This document shows, in pieces, positions 1-11,544 of a DNA stretch of 64,000 bases (the stretch's first letter is position 1; each line of letters opens with the position of its first letter). The stretch lies in assembly GCA_000827495.1 (NCBI GenBank), contig KN817542.1:108178-172177 (forward strand). The letters run 5' to 3'. Both the position numbers and the translations under genes were made by a program. The stretch comes from Hypholoma sublateritium FD-334 SS-4. Taxonomy: Eukaryota; Basidiomycota; Agaricomycetes; Agaricales; Strophariaceae. The notes below the pieces were generated by a model, which did no database searches, was not told where the DNA came from, and was given only the letters and a program-made list of their open reading frames with translations.

Positions 1-758
1 ATGGATTCTGCGACATATTGGTGTACGCAGATGGTTTAGGAGGCAATGCGGGGGGCAGAGCTCCAGAAGGACGTTGGTATACGTCATTCCGAGAACTCGG
101 ATAGTGCACTTGAGAGTCAGAAACAGGCGTCCTGAGAGCATCATCCCAGTAGGAGGTGTTACTTGAAGATGATGATCCGCGAGGAGGTTGCCGTCCGTTG
201 GTATCAGCACTTCTTCTACTGCTGCCGCTAGCCGGATCCGAGCTACGGGTCGAAGACGATGTAAACGATGCAAACGAATTAGATGTGCTGCCGTTATACA
301 TGTGCGGGCGAGAGGCACCCGGGGGGTAGTACACCTCTGGCTCTGGCATAGCATAGGATACCACTGAGGGTCCGGGGGTCACAGGCGATGATGATGATCC
401 ACCCGGCGTTGGGGGTAATCGTCGTCGAGTGGGGGACTTGCCGCTGGCAGGCGATGAGGCGGTAGCGAGGTTTTGGGTGTTTACTCGGTATGGGCTTGGA
501 CTCCTCCGCCCGGCTAGAGAACGAAATTGGATTGGTATCTCGCATACGAGATGATTACTCACTATGCTGCGGGACAGGTGCAAGACTCTGCGGTGTCGGC
601 TCATAATCATCTGCGTAGCCGCTGTAGATATTCTCGAGATCTCTTTCCGACGGCGGCGTTTCCTCCGCGAACACGGCCCACACCTCATTGTATAGTTTTT
701 GAAGATCTTCCTCTACTGGTGATGTAGGTCGTGGACCCAGTCCTGATGAAGCCGGCAT
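1..758 (-). CDS. Disordered Ser/Pro-rich protein, partial
   Basis: Read on the minus strand as exons 563-758 and 1-513, joined by a 49-nt intron (514-562, GTGAGT..CTAG) that keeps the frame; the gene runs off the left edge. The first exon encodes a short acidic, possibly helical stretch (VEEDLQKLYNEVWAVFAEE), the second a long low-complexity tail rich in Ser, Pro and Thr with PxxP motifs such as ALPPALPPKP that could bind SH3 domains. The start is not settled: an ATG at 758 is used here, but the frame is open upstream to about 800 and an ATG-led stretch begins at 956; I could not join them with a frame-keeping intron. I do not recognise the family. Confidence 0.6.
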
Positions 759-1305
759 CGGTACCCCAGGCGACAGGCTTGTTGCAAATCCCCGCAGATA
801 CTAGAGTATCTATGGGCTTGGGGTAAGTCTCGCAGATAGTTTACTTCTGAACGCTAGAGTCGACTGCAGAGAGTGCGACTGGTTCGATGTGGTGGTGGTG
901 TCCAAAGAGTGAGTAGCGGCACTCATCAGTGCCCGCTCTGCTCTGTCAAACCTCATGACTTTTCTTGATAAGGCAGGTTGATCACTTGCTCTATTTTTAC
1001 CACGTTAATTGTGCGCTCAGCGCTATATCCTAGCCTTTTGGAAGCTTCGCCCCTACGAGCCCCTACGTTGAATTGATATGTAGCCATTGACAATATCCTT
1101 TATTACAGCGTCGAAAAGTGACAGCGGTATGGGCGCAGCGCGGTTCTCCGCGCCGCTTGGGGCCGGCGTGGGGAAGTCTTACGCGGCGTGTCCAGCCACC
1201 CTCTTTAGACTTGCTTTAGACCCACTTCCAGTGGCCCTTTGACACAGTATTGCGCCACGCTCGCACACTAATCACAACACTTCATCTGAACTCTGACTAG
1301 CAAAC
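759..1305. other. Divergent upstream region
   Basis: This gap lies between the leftward disordered-protein gene and the rightward UBX gene. A possible 5' exon of the leftward gene starts at an ATG at 956. The remaining roughly 350 bases (957-1305) should hold both promoters; I see no clear TATA box and no further gene. Confidence 0.45.
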
Positions 1306-2823
1306 ATGGCTGGCGACAAAGATACTCTCCTAGGGATGGGCTTTGATGCTGCACGAGTAGAATGTTCGCCGTCTTTACACTTCAAACCGTCGCGATAATG
1401 TTGATCATAAAGATGCTTCATTTCATGCGCGTCTTTGTTGTTTCATTTGTGCTGTTTCTTCATAGGGGCCTTGAAGGCGACGGGAAACCGTGGCTTACAA
1501 CCCGCAATGGACCATATACTCGAACACGAGAGCCAGCCCGTTCCCGACCTTGGAGCGGTGAGCGAGCAAGCGGGACGTTCTGAACCGATGGACGTCGATG
1601 AAGACGACGAGGACGCGGAAGCATTGAAAAGTCTGGGTGCATTGAAAGGGAACGCGGTTGAGGCAAAGGTACGTGCACCCTTTCAGATCGCAGTGAGAAA
1701 TAAAATACTAACTTGTCTATCTAAACACACAGAGTATTAAGTGCTCTGAGTGCGGTAAAATCTTTAAGAACACTGCTCTAGCCAACTTCCACGCGGAAAA
1801 GAGTGGTCATGATCAGTTCGAAGAATCCACGGAAGAGGTGACTTCCTGTCTTATCAACCTTTGGTATCATTGTGTATTCATCATCGCCACATAGATCAAA
1901 CCCTTGACTGAAGAGGAGAAGAAGCAGAGACTGGAAGACTTGAAAGCAAAGATGGCGGAGAAACGCTCCAAAAAGGCCATCGAAGAAGCAAAGGAGAATA
2001 AAATCAACGAGGCGCTCCGACGCAAGGCTGGGAAGGTAATATATGTAATCATGACCGTCCCTATGTGATCTGACTGTCGTCTGCGATCAAGGACATGGGG
2101 AAAATCAAAGAAGACATGAAATTGAAGGAGGCCCTGAAAGAGGCTGAAGCCAAGAAGCGAGGTATGCACTAGTAATTTCTACATATCATGTCTTGCTCAT
2201 TCTGTTTTATTTTCCTGCAACGTACGACTCTAGAAAAAATTGAAGACGCCAAAGCCAAAGCCGCTATCAAAGCTCAGATTGAAGCCGACAAGAAGGCCCG
2301 AGCGGAGAAGGCCGCCAGGGAGAAAGCAATCCGCGATGGACAACCTGTGCCGGATTCCGGTGCCGCAGGCCCATCTCGCGCGGCAGCCGCCCCTGCGTCT
2401 GCAGTAGCCGGAAAAGACTTCAAGGAAACGCGGCTTCAAATTAGAATGTCGACTGGTGGACCACCGTATACAACAACTTTGTCGAGCGACGCGCGTAGGC
2501 TTATTTATGTAAACAGCAAGTTATTATAGACACTGACTTGTTCACTAGCACTGCGAGAGGTGGCAGAGTATTTGGCAGGGCAACTGAATACACTGGATTC
2601 GGAGACTGTTACTCTTTCGCAGCATTTCCCAAGGTATGTGCAGAACGATGAGGTTATGACCATGTCTTGACTTAACTCAACCCTGCTCTAGAAAAATATT
2701 TACGCGTCAAGATTTCGAGAAATCCTTGAAAGATCTCGGACTCACTCCTTCTGCTGTAAGGGCATTTAGTTCATTCTGATGTGTAATCTCACTATCTGAT
2801 AGGTACTCATTGCAACACCTTAA
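1306..2823 (+). CDS. UBA-UBX domain protein (UBXN1/SAKS1-like)
   Basis: Nine exons (1306-1363, 1466-1668, 1733-1837, 1895-2035, 2092-2161, 2234-2494, 2549-2633, 2692-2755, 2803-2823) give 335 aa. The N-terminus is a UBA domain (LLGMGFDAARVEWALKATGN), which binds ubiquitin. A C2H2-like finger follows at about residues 92-118 (CSECGKIF..H.....H), then a long Lys/Glu-rich coiled coil, then a C-terminal UBX domain (APLREVAEYLAGQ, TRQDFEKSLKDLGLTPS). UBX proteins of this type are adaptors that bring ubiquitinated clients to the Cdc48/p97 ATPase. Length and domain order match animal UBXN1 and its fungal relatives. The first intron (102 nt) is the longest; its boundaries were chosen because they restore the UBA core. 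Confidence 0.9.
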
Positions 2824-2975
2824 TTCGATAACTTGATGTAAAATACGTATGTACAATGACAAATCCAGGTATCCAATACGAACAGTAAGGCTACAGCAAA
2901 GTGATTCTATCGGTATATTTCCATTTTATGACTTATTCAGAACAATAGCAGCCAACTTAACCCTTCCTGATACAT

Positions 2976-4632
2976 TTATATGTATTCTAGCACAGAAATC
3001 ACGCCATCATCGCGCCCTAAAAAAATCCTTCCTTCCATCTCATCCAGCGCAATGCGCACCCAGCTATCTTCTTCGTGGTATGTGTAAACAGACGTCGCAA
3101 CGGCCGTTGCTACCTGGTCGGATAACTCGATTTCCTCCCCTTCATTGACAACGTAGCGCGAAAATATCCCGGCGACGCGCTGCCCACGATCGGCGTGGTT
3201 GAAGTAGTCCTCCGTGTGACTGTCCGTCCATATCGCGGTACCGTACGGCCCAATGGCCATGTCTGACGTTGTGTGCAACCGAACGGGGGACCCGATAGTC
3301 TCGCGGAGCAACGGTGCGAGCTCATATGGGGGATTGTGCTCGCTGATATCTTTATCTGCGAGGAAGTCTGTATTGGGGTACAGCACATAATGATGCAGAA
3401 TATTCAATGCCTATTTGATGAGGATGTAATTAATTCGCTGTGTCGAAGGGTCGAAACACGCTTACCCATGGATAGTAGCTGCGAAATCGGACCAGTATGT
3501 CGATCGGAGACTTCCTTTGATTTTGAGATGAACGATTGACCTGGACCATGACTGCGTTGTCGATCGCCCATGGCAGGCGAAATGTGGATATAGGAACAAG
3601 TATATTATTATTGGAAGGAGGTGCATGCTGTGAAGGGCGACCATAAACTTCCAGTGTCGTGGATTTTAGGAGCACGATGAGTTCATTTGTTACTAAGACA
3701 TCAATAATGACAGTAGACTGTAAAGCAAATATTAACGCCACAAAACACAGGGACTACGGGAGCACGGACCTGTGGAAGGTTGGGATTATGGAGTTGATAC
3801 TTTCCAGCGTCGGTATGTGATAAATTTATATCCCAAAGATCCAAATTCCCGTTACTATTTCGCGTTAGGATGTGAGAGCCCGCTAAAAAATGGATACCAG
3901 CCGCTTCTTGCACTTGGGGCATATATACCTCCGTGACGAACCCTTCATCGGAGCTTGCTGCTTGCGGATCGACAGAGATTATTTCGACCCTGTAGATTTC
4001 ATTTAAGGTGCGAGTCTTGCCAGAAAGGAATCGCATACTCAGGATTGAGGATAGCTATGGCTCTGCGAGTGCAAGCTACTCGATTAACGCCCATACCACG
4101 GAATCGCCTGAACTCGCGCCTAGCGAGACATACGGGGGCTGAACCCCCAATGTCCCAGCATTGCAGAGTGAAAACGCGCTGCTGTCCGGCGGTCAGAGAG
4201 AGAGAAACAATCCAATTGTTACAATGCCCCGGGAGGACGTGAATTGCGATCGAACGCGAGTTCGGAACCAATGTTAACTGCCTGTGGACTCGAGGAGAGC
4301 TAGACACCCAGTTACGGCGCATTGAGAATGCCCGACGATAGCATTCTTCCAGTTCAGTCGAGTTCATTGATTCCAGAGTCCTTCCCTGCATTCTGGGGAT
4401 GGGAATATTCTGGTCAAGGACATCGTTTCGTACGAGTCTATCCCAGACGCTCCGAACCTTCGATAATTCGTGGAATTCCTTGCAGGTCTGGAGAACTTTT
4501 ATCAGTTTTAAGTTTGCAAGGCTTCAAAATCGTACTCACCTGCCTCAACACAATAATATCGTCGACATCGAGGAATCTAATTATTAAACCATAGATATCG
4601 GTAGGTAGCGACGAAGTGGGTTGTATAGCCAT
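2976..4632 (-). CDS. F-box beta-propeller-like protein 1
   Basis: Five exons on the minus strand (4540-4632, 4039-4487, 3770-3989, 3466-3717, 2976-3410) encode 482 aa. An F-box sits at the very N-terminus (LPTDIYGLIIRFLDVDDIIV, continued across intron 1 by TCKEFHELSKVRSVWDRLV). The rest is beta-rich with scattered Trp-Asp pairs, as in the large basidiomycete F-box/propeller family. The F-box would dock to Skp1 in an SCF ubiquitin ligase; the substrate is unknown. The intron at 3990-4038 was placed because it restores NPEVEIISVD. Length equals that of the paralog at 25.9 kb, but the sequences differ widely. Confidence 0.8.
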
Positions 4633-5449
4633 GCCTCAAATTTATGCCAAGCAACGAATATTAGACTCGGAGATGGCTGCGAATTGAGACGCTTCAACGA
4701 TCCTGGGGCGAAAGTGGCAGGGGAAATCACGGTCAAGCATGCTTTTATACCCAGGATAAACCTGCTGTTTAGGAATGACGATGTCCTGGAATCCTGCAAC
4801 GTAAGTACGCACCTGTTTTGAAATCGCCTTCGCTGCCGGTCTGGAATATTAATGCCCGTTGGTCCGCGTCCCTCGCTATCTCCCATCCCCTATTTCTGAC
4901 GGTGTTGTTGCGACATGCGAGCGCACGGCACGCCCACGACATATCTATCATATTGCTTCTTATCGGTGTTATTGGCCCACGGATGACGATTAGGCGTGTC
5001 TGATATACGAAAACAACGGACTCGGATGCTCAGCCAGATCATGGGATTACCACCCTTTACGAACATTATGTCGATGGAATCGCACTTTTCCAGGCAATTC
5101 CGGGGGGGGAAGATCGATTTTCTCTCAATTTCAGTTTTCCACAGACGGAACCAGTTGTTTAGGCCGAGGTCCGACGGCTTGAGAGTAAATCAGCAAACAT
5201 GATGGAATAGAGAAGGTCGATCAAATCGTTACTGCACATTGACTAAGCCACCAACCTAGGTGGAAAAGTATCACGACATCACCGAGAATAAGTGTGGGCG
5301 ATCTGCTAAATAGAATGCGGCATGCCACTAAAGGGTGCATTTAACGTTCCATTCGGACCGCTTTGGAAGGAAGTTGCTTGGTGTTTGTGTATCCATGCGC
5401 CACCACTTTTAATTGTAGAATTACGTTGATCAAAAGTTGGTCAACCTTA
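4633..5449. other. Mostly non-coding; weak ORF-like stretch
   Basis: Apart from the TATA box, the only coding-like signal is a minus-strand frame open for about 93 codons near 4900-5190, rich in Trp, Arg and Asn, with no clear start and no partner exon I can justify. It may be decayed coding DNA. Confidence 0.3.
4743..4749 (-). promoter_or_regulatory. TATA box of F-box gene 1
   Basis: TATAAAA on the minus strand, about 110 nt upstream of the ATG at 4632. A plausible core promoter position for a short 5' leader; no experimental support. Confidence 0.45.
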
Positions 5450-6208
5450 TTACAGAGAAATTGAAATACACTTCCAGTAATATCTGTAGACATCCAGAAA
5501 AGCGTGGTTTTGGACTATCCATAACATAGGGTGGACTTCTGGAAGCGCTTCTATTTTGAGAATCTCATAAACTCCCCTGGAAAACAAAAAAAACATGTTT
5601 TATACATGCTAGACGACTGGAAATGCCATTTCAAGCGATCTTAGCGGTCCGATAGTCAGATATAGGCGACAGGACTCACGTACTTGTGGTCTCGACACTC
5701 ATGCACAGCGAGTCGAACGCGGTATCCTGGATATACCCGTGATCGGCCAACCGGCCAGAGAGAAAGCAGCTACAAAGACATACGCTGTTTTCGCAAAATA
5801 CATCGTGGATCCAACTTCTAAGTGGACATGCGATCGGAACGCAGAAAAATGGGCGGCACTCTTATCAAACTCAGTACTGAGCGTGGTGTGCGTCAATCTG
5901 GAAATCAGGTTTTGCACGGGCGCCCCGGTGGCGCCCTTCCGCAGATAGAAATAAAATATCAGACTTTAGAAGGACGCCGATAGGTTCCTGGTTTGCATTT
6001 GGTAAGATTTGACCTTGTAGGGAATCAACAGTAAGTATCGAGAGGTTGCTTGCCTACTCAATCTACTTGGCCAAGATTTGACGGGCTCACCTTTGTTTGG
6101 AAAGTAAAGAGAAACCAATGAGATCCAGCGGCAGCCTTTCCGACTCCGCAGTCCAATACGCGAGACACATGCAGGGAGCATGGGGATATGCGTCGCTATA
6201 CACGCCAT
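5450..6208 (-). CDS. Doubtful small intron-containing gene
   Basis: A tentative gene on the minus strand, downstream of a TATA box at 6292-6299 and an ATG at 6208. The best-supported part is the 3' end: the reading DTAFDSLCMSVETT joins through a 115-120 nt intron (GTACGT..TTTTCCAG) to a 40-residue exon containing EVHPMLWIVQNHAFLDVYRY and ending at TAA 5450-5452. Upstream, 5699-5917 is open and can join this exon with a GTAGCT donor. The 5' third is unresolved: two frames compete around 6100-6180. No family is recognised. It could equally be a decaying gene. Confidence 0.3.
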
Positions 6209-6291
6209 GCCGAATATTTCAGCAAGTCAGTAACCAGGCGCATCGAAGAAATTACTGAGGCGAATAGGAGCAAGGGACCCAGAGGGGTTTC

Positions 6292-6299
6292 TATTTATA
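6292..6299 (-). promoter_or_regulatory. TATA-like element
   Basis: TATAAATA on the minus strand, about 85 nt upstream of the ATG at 6208. It is the main hint that the doubtful gene downstream is transcribed. Confidence 0.35.
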
Positions 6300-6445
6300 A
6301 AGAGGGACACACTGTCCTCCACATACACTACAAAAAGCAATCGACTAAACCTCGCAAAATATAATGAATATCGTGATCAACGTAATGTCGAGAGAAAAAG
6401 AACGCACCTAGTATGAATTTACAACGAAGCGTGACAAATCCAGAC

Positions 6446-9140
6446 TTACAGCCCTTCGATAATCTTTCGCGCTTCCTCTGCTTTCTTTCTGAACTGCTGC
6501 AGCTCCCTTTCGCCGTCCCTTCGGAATTTGTCAAATTCCACGTCCATTTGATATCTAATCCACTCTTCCACGGTCATGTCAAGTTCGGCATCGGTAAGGT
6601 TCTGCATAGGTGTGAAAGGAAGTTTCGACAACGGAGGGACAAACGGAGGTTGCGTTGCAGCTACGGGGGGAGCGTTTCGGAGAGGAATAGAAGGCGCCAG
6701 AGGGGGCTTTGCTATAGTTTGACTGTCGTTGCTCGACAGGAAATCATTAGAGTGCACGAGTTGGGTTGTTTGTCGAGGCGGAGTAGACGGTGCAGGTACA
6801 TCATACATGTGCTGATCGGTATCAAGTTCGATTTGGCCCATACTGACATCGTTGTCACTTGTATGTTCTGGGACAGAAGGTTGCACCTCTTCGCTGGGCT
6901 GGATTGTTTCCACAATAATTGATTTCTTGTGCTGGGTGCGGGAAGGCGGTCTAGGCGGCGTTTTGAATTGTGGCTGAGGGAATGCTTGGGGTTTGGTACT
7001 TTCGGCCCTAGAAACATTGTTGGAGTGCTGGCCTTGCTTCGAGTTGTCTATGTCGGAGTCATCGTCACTGGAGATCTCAACCACTTTCCTCGTCTTGGGG
7101 GATGATGATATCGGCTTCGCTTGAGGGGCAGCCTTTGGCGACTGAGAAGGCTGCTTGCTCGAGGCAGCAGCGGGAGTTTTCCGTTTGGGAATGAATAAAG
7201 GCAGGAGCTCCGTCGTTGTGGCAAGATCTGAGGGGGCCGGAGGCGGTGGCACGGTGAAGACATCTTCACTGACCACAGTTATCACCTCGACAGGGCGAGT
7301 CGCCTTAGATTTACCTGAAGATTTACCTTTACTGGGGATAACTTCAGCAGCTTTCTCTTCATCGTCCACGGACTCGGTATCAGATACTGCTATAGGCACA
7401 TTCGGTTTGGATTTCGAGGCCGTCCGCTTGTGCTTGGGTTTCGTAGTGGTCTTAGTCTTTGGAGGTGTCTCATGTTCGGATGGGTCCAAGACGTTTTCTT
7501 GTTCTGAATCTGGAACTTTGGCTTTCGAGTTTGCTCGGGATGTTTTCCTTGGCTCTTCACTAATAACGGGGTGTACAACCGACGATTTAGCCTTCGTCCG
7601 CGATACTTTTCGCGGCGCTGCTTCGGTGTCGGCAATAGCGGAGGCGTCGACCTTCGTACGAGAGGACTTCCGTGGTACATCTTCCTCCACTACTTCGTCT
7701 GCGCTTTCGTATGCTGCTTTCTTTGGTTTCCGCGACGGTTTCCGAGGTTCTGCAATTTCTATCTCGGAATCCGCCTCTGATCCAAGAGCCTTCGACTGTG
7801 GTTTTGATTTCTTCTTCACCGTCACCGGTGGCTCGATTATCATGTTGTCCTCGCCATCGACCACTGCCTGGACTTTAGCCACAGATTTGGATCGTACCCT
7901 AGCTTTCTTCTTGACTGTCACGGGAGGCTGTAGCTGGGCGTCATCGTCCTGATCTTGAACATCTGCCTTGGCCACAGACTTTGATCTCGAAGGTGCCTTT
8001 TTCTTCGCTGTTTTCGGTACCTCCACTTCCAGCTCCACCTCTTCTTCCTCGTCATCCTCAGCGACGTCCCTCAACCCAGACCGACTCGTACCCTGTGTCT
8101 TAGCTTTAGGCGTCTTAGCAGTTGATTTTTTTGTAGTTGAGGAGGATGTTGAACGCGGTTTGCGCGGAGTTTTAGCAGTAGACTTCGTGGCCTTTGGCGC
8201 TTCGACGGCGTCAGATTCATCCTCCTCATCATCAAACGTATTCGCGGGATTGATAACTTCCTGTTGTTTGGATTTAGATGTTGACCTAGACGAGGGTTTT
8301 GCTTGGGATTTCGAAGGAGGTTTCGTAGACTGTGAACGAGATGGTGGTTCCAATGCCAGGAAGAATGCACAGGGAATATCCGATTTAGCGGCTCGCTTTC
8401 GGTGTTCGTCCCTATGGATTGGTTGTCAGTCGATGGGGCAGAGGATCTATGCGAGGAATGTGGTTCACATTGGATCGTCGTCTGCATCCCACCCACTCAG
8501 AGAAGTTCCGCAGTAAAGGCAAGTAGCCAGGTCGTCACCACTATGCTGAGGCGCGTAGACAAATCCAGCGCGGGCCATCTGAGCGAGACCATTGTAATTC
8601 GGTCATAGCGAAGGGAGTATAGTTTCTACACACCATTGCTGAATTGGCACCGTGCGCTTTAGCCTGGTCATGAATCCAGCCCTTACCCGCACTAAAGGTC
8701 TCCAGCCGCGCCTTTTCCATCAGCTTGTGCGTTGGATTTCGCGTCTTGTCGGAGGCGACAAACCTATATGCAAATTAATCCACTGAAATACGAGCAAGGA
8801 GAGTCTTAACGCACCTCCCCGACTGGTCTACGTCTGTCGGCAGCCCACAACGCACGCTAGCCCAACAGCAGCGCTGTCCGCACTTCACCCAGTGCAAAAG
8901 AAACGGGTCATCGTCTTCCTCCCAGCCTCCTAGCTCCTTCTCGCAGATATAGCACGTCACATTGTCCGAATCGCCGTACGCTGGGTCGTAGTAGAAGCCT
9001 GCTTCAGCCAGCGTCTCCGGGTTCGCCTTGAAGTCTGGGGGATGAGGCCACTTGAGGGTCGCCGTCGACGAGGGCTTTTCAGGGTTCTTCACGCGCTTCG
9101 ATTTCTTGAAGGAATTCACACGAGCAGAAGTAACTTCCAT
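6446..9140 (-). CDS. BIR1: Bir1 / survivin-family chromosomal passenger protein
   Basis: Four exons (8815-9140, 8634-8763, 8469-8578, 6446-8411) encode 843 aa. Two BIR zinc-binding domains lie at the N-terminus: the first with C63, C66, H83 and C91, the second with C172, C175, H192 and a Cys near 203; both carry the GW..DDDP core. Fungal Bir1 likewise has tandem BIRs and a long disordered tail. In the passenger complex (Ark1/Ipl1, INCENP, Borealin) it brings Aurora kinase to centromeres by reading phosphorylated histone H3. The tail is highly charged, with three PVTVKKK-type units and three PRKxSR units, and ends in a short predicted helix (MTVEEWIRYQMDVEFDKFRR) that looks conserved. Intron joins restore the second BIR exactly. 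Confidence 0.92.
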
Positions 9141-9614
9141 GCTTGAGGTTGAACTGGATTCTGCGCCGTCCGGCGTCGACGGTGGTGGTTCAGCTCAAGT
9201 TGATCAACGTGACCTTGTCGACGCGTTAGTCACGCGCTACATCACGAGACCTGTCACAAGCTTACGCACGTCGCGCGACGCGCGCGCCGCCGCGGTCTAT
9301 TCTGGTCAAACTCTGGTAGTTTTCAACCAATTTTTAGTGTACCCATAAGCCGCAAAAAAGAAAAAAAAATTGTGCTACTTTACAGAATAAGTAATCAGTC
9401 CCTGCTTTAGAGGATGGAGAGATTCTGAGAAATGCAAAGGTCAAGGTGTATGCCACAATGACTAGTATAAGTACAGCGACATGAAATTACTCTGATACTT
9501 AGAGAGCAAGCCATAGCGAGTGTTAGAATATCGAAACGGAATGGTGAAAATGATCTAGTCTTGCTGGTTCCTTTGCAATTACTTCGGAGGCTTTATGGCC
9601 GCTTGATGAACGTA
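9141..9614. other. Intergenic
   Basis: Region upstream of BIR1 and beyond the 3' end of the pseudogene. It includes an A-rich run near 9352-9370. No gene or clear promoter motif seen. Confidence 0.4.
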
Positions 9615-11107
9615 TTATATCCAACTTCCTTGGGCCAGAGATTCAATCGGAAAGCGATCTAGGTCTAACCCAAGTTTGTCAAACACTTTCCTGAGAGGCC
9701 CATGACCCTCACACTCCTCAAGCTTGCCCAGACCTACAATGATCATCAAAAATGACAATCAACCGGCAACTCCTTCACTGTGCTATGATGTATAAACAAA
9801 GGCTCACCTTTGCCCCTTCCTTTGCCCAAGCTTATCTCAAGGCCTTCTTTGCCGTCTCTTGCTGCAATGAGCAGGAGCTGCGCATCCTTGTAGTCTAGAA
9901 GCTCAGGCGTCTCGCAGCTAGCAAATCGCAACCCATACGGTTCTCTTCCCTTCTTAGCCCCTCCATTGCCCACACCAGCACCAAATACTTCCCGCATCAA
10001 TGAGTCAGGATACTGAACAAGTTTTGCATGAGCCTGCATTGGTCCGGTTGCTGGTGTGAGCGGGTTTCGGATTTGCAGCACAAACGAGGAGGCTGAGTAG
10101 ATCCCAAATTCAGATTGCACCGAGCCCATTTCATGTGGATTCGGGTGCAAGACGTGGTAACCTAGGTGCATCTCCCTTTGCAAGGGGGTATCCGTGTCGG
10201 CGTTGATGATAGCGTAGCCTCTCGGGCGACGAGCCTTGCAGGTTCTTCATGACGTGTTCCTGAAACGTCAAAACAAGCATTTGTTAGATCTTGCACATGA
10301 AGCAGGAGATATCCATACTACCTCGCATCTTTGTTTCATATGACTTTGCCCCGACACCCGCCTCTAATGCATCCAAGTCATCCCCCATGGCAGTGACGGT
10401 CGCCCAGAATGTCTCCTTGCGGTTTCCTCAGCCAGGCACTGTTTCTTCAGGATCTGGAAGCTGCTTCTTCCCTACCGTAATCAACTTGGATTTCTTGCTC
10501 TTGGTGTTCGGGTCGGAGGCAGCCGGGACAGCGTCAGCCCCTGGCTGAAGTACTTTCATTTCTGGCTCTTCTGTCTTCGTCAGATCCTCTTTCTGAGTAC
10601 CACCAGAACCATCAGACCGGGGCATGGCAAATTCAGGCGGGCGAGGGATAAGAAGAATGTGGAAATTTTTAACGTCGTTGATGGAGTAAGCTTCTTCGAG
10701 CTGTACCCGAGGACGATAGAAGAAGTAGATGTGGCCGCGCTCAATAGTGCCTGAGTTTTGAGTAATAGCTCAGTAGCTGTGTGTCAGATAAAAAAGAATG
10801 TGCTTCCAACCTGCTTTGTATACACTGTCAGAATCATCTGCGGCCCTCCTGGCCTTCTTCACCGGGGGGCCCAGGTTTCTGCTTTGCTGGGTTGTCGGCG
10901 GTCGCTTCCACGAGAGCGAGGTTTCGCCAGCTTCGCATCTTCATACTTTTTGTCAGGAATGTCCTCCGCTTTTCATTTTCGACTCTTCGAGTGTGAAGCA
11001 TGTGAAGTCACAGATTTAGACTTTCTCGAGGTCGGTTTAGGTTTCTTGTCAGAGTCGGGGGATATACGCCCCTCTGCTATTGCGGTTTGTCTTCGGGTGG
11101 TAGGCAT
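9615..11107 (-). pseudogene. Broken copy of a nuclear 'BTB transcription factor'-labelled family
   Basis: The conceptual protein is recognisable along its full length: a basic disordered N-terminus, the core IERGHIYFFYRPRVQLEEAY and FHILLIPRPPEF, a KQTFWATV-like block, then REMHLGYHVLHP and YGLRFASCETPELLDYKDA. From memory, ascomycete relatives are labelled 'BTB domain transcription factor', though I see no BTB fold. At least four lesions break it: in-frame TGA at 10973-10975, a frame change near a G6 run at 10864-10869, in-frame TGA at 10428-10430, and a frameshift near 10215-10225. Two introns near 10260-10320 and 9735-9808 still have GT..AG ends. Stop at 9615-9617. Both TGAs could come from CGA by C-to-T change. 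Confidence 0.75.
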
Positions 11108-11544
11108 AAAGATAAAGGTATGGAAAGTCTGCGGGAATATAGCAAGCAGTGTAGCCCCATAAAATTCATTTTATAGGAGGATTCAAGGAGCCTAATTTGA
11201 CGTCATCTTGGGGTCACTGGCAGATGTGTATGCCAAGTGTATGCAATTCGAGAACGTCCACAATTAGGGACGACATAGAGCACAGCCAGAGTGCAGACAA
11301 AGGGCTCCGTACCACGTAGAATGGTGTTGTCTGCAAGTTGGCTATGTCTTTGAAGTTGTGCTGAAGACTCGCAGTCCCGTCAAAGTCCCGTCGCCCTTGG
11401 GCCTTGACTCAGACTCGCACGCTTGGCGCGCTTGTCACGGGATCACGCGCCCTGTCACATATCACATTCCGGGAGAAGCCGAACCGCGAATCTCTAAGCA
11501 GGAGGCTTACTTATTCAACCAATACTCAACTCACATTCAGCGAC
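11108..11544. other. Divergent upstream region
   Basis: Gap between the pseudogene start and the Wapl ATG. An open frame extends upstream of the Wapl ATG to about 11404, but its start codon is not supported over 11545. No clear TATA box. Confidence 0.4.

Noticed and set aside
4028..4139. A 79-nt intron (GTATGT..CATAG) in F-box gene 1
   Set aside because: A 49-nt intron at 3990-4038 joins two coding-like blocks with a family-like sequence and correct phase.
7155..7952. A 265-residue plus-strand frame inside BIR1
   Set aside because: Shadow of the repetitive Lys/Ser codons of the Bir1 tail.
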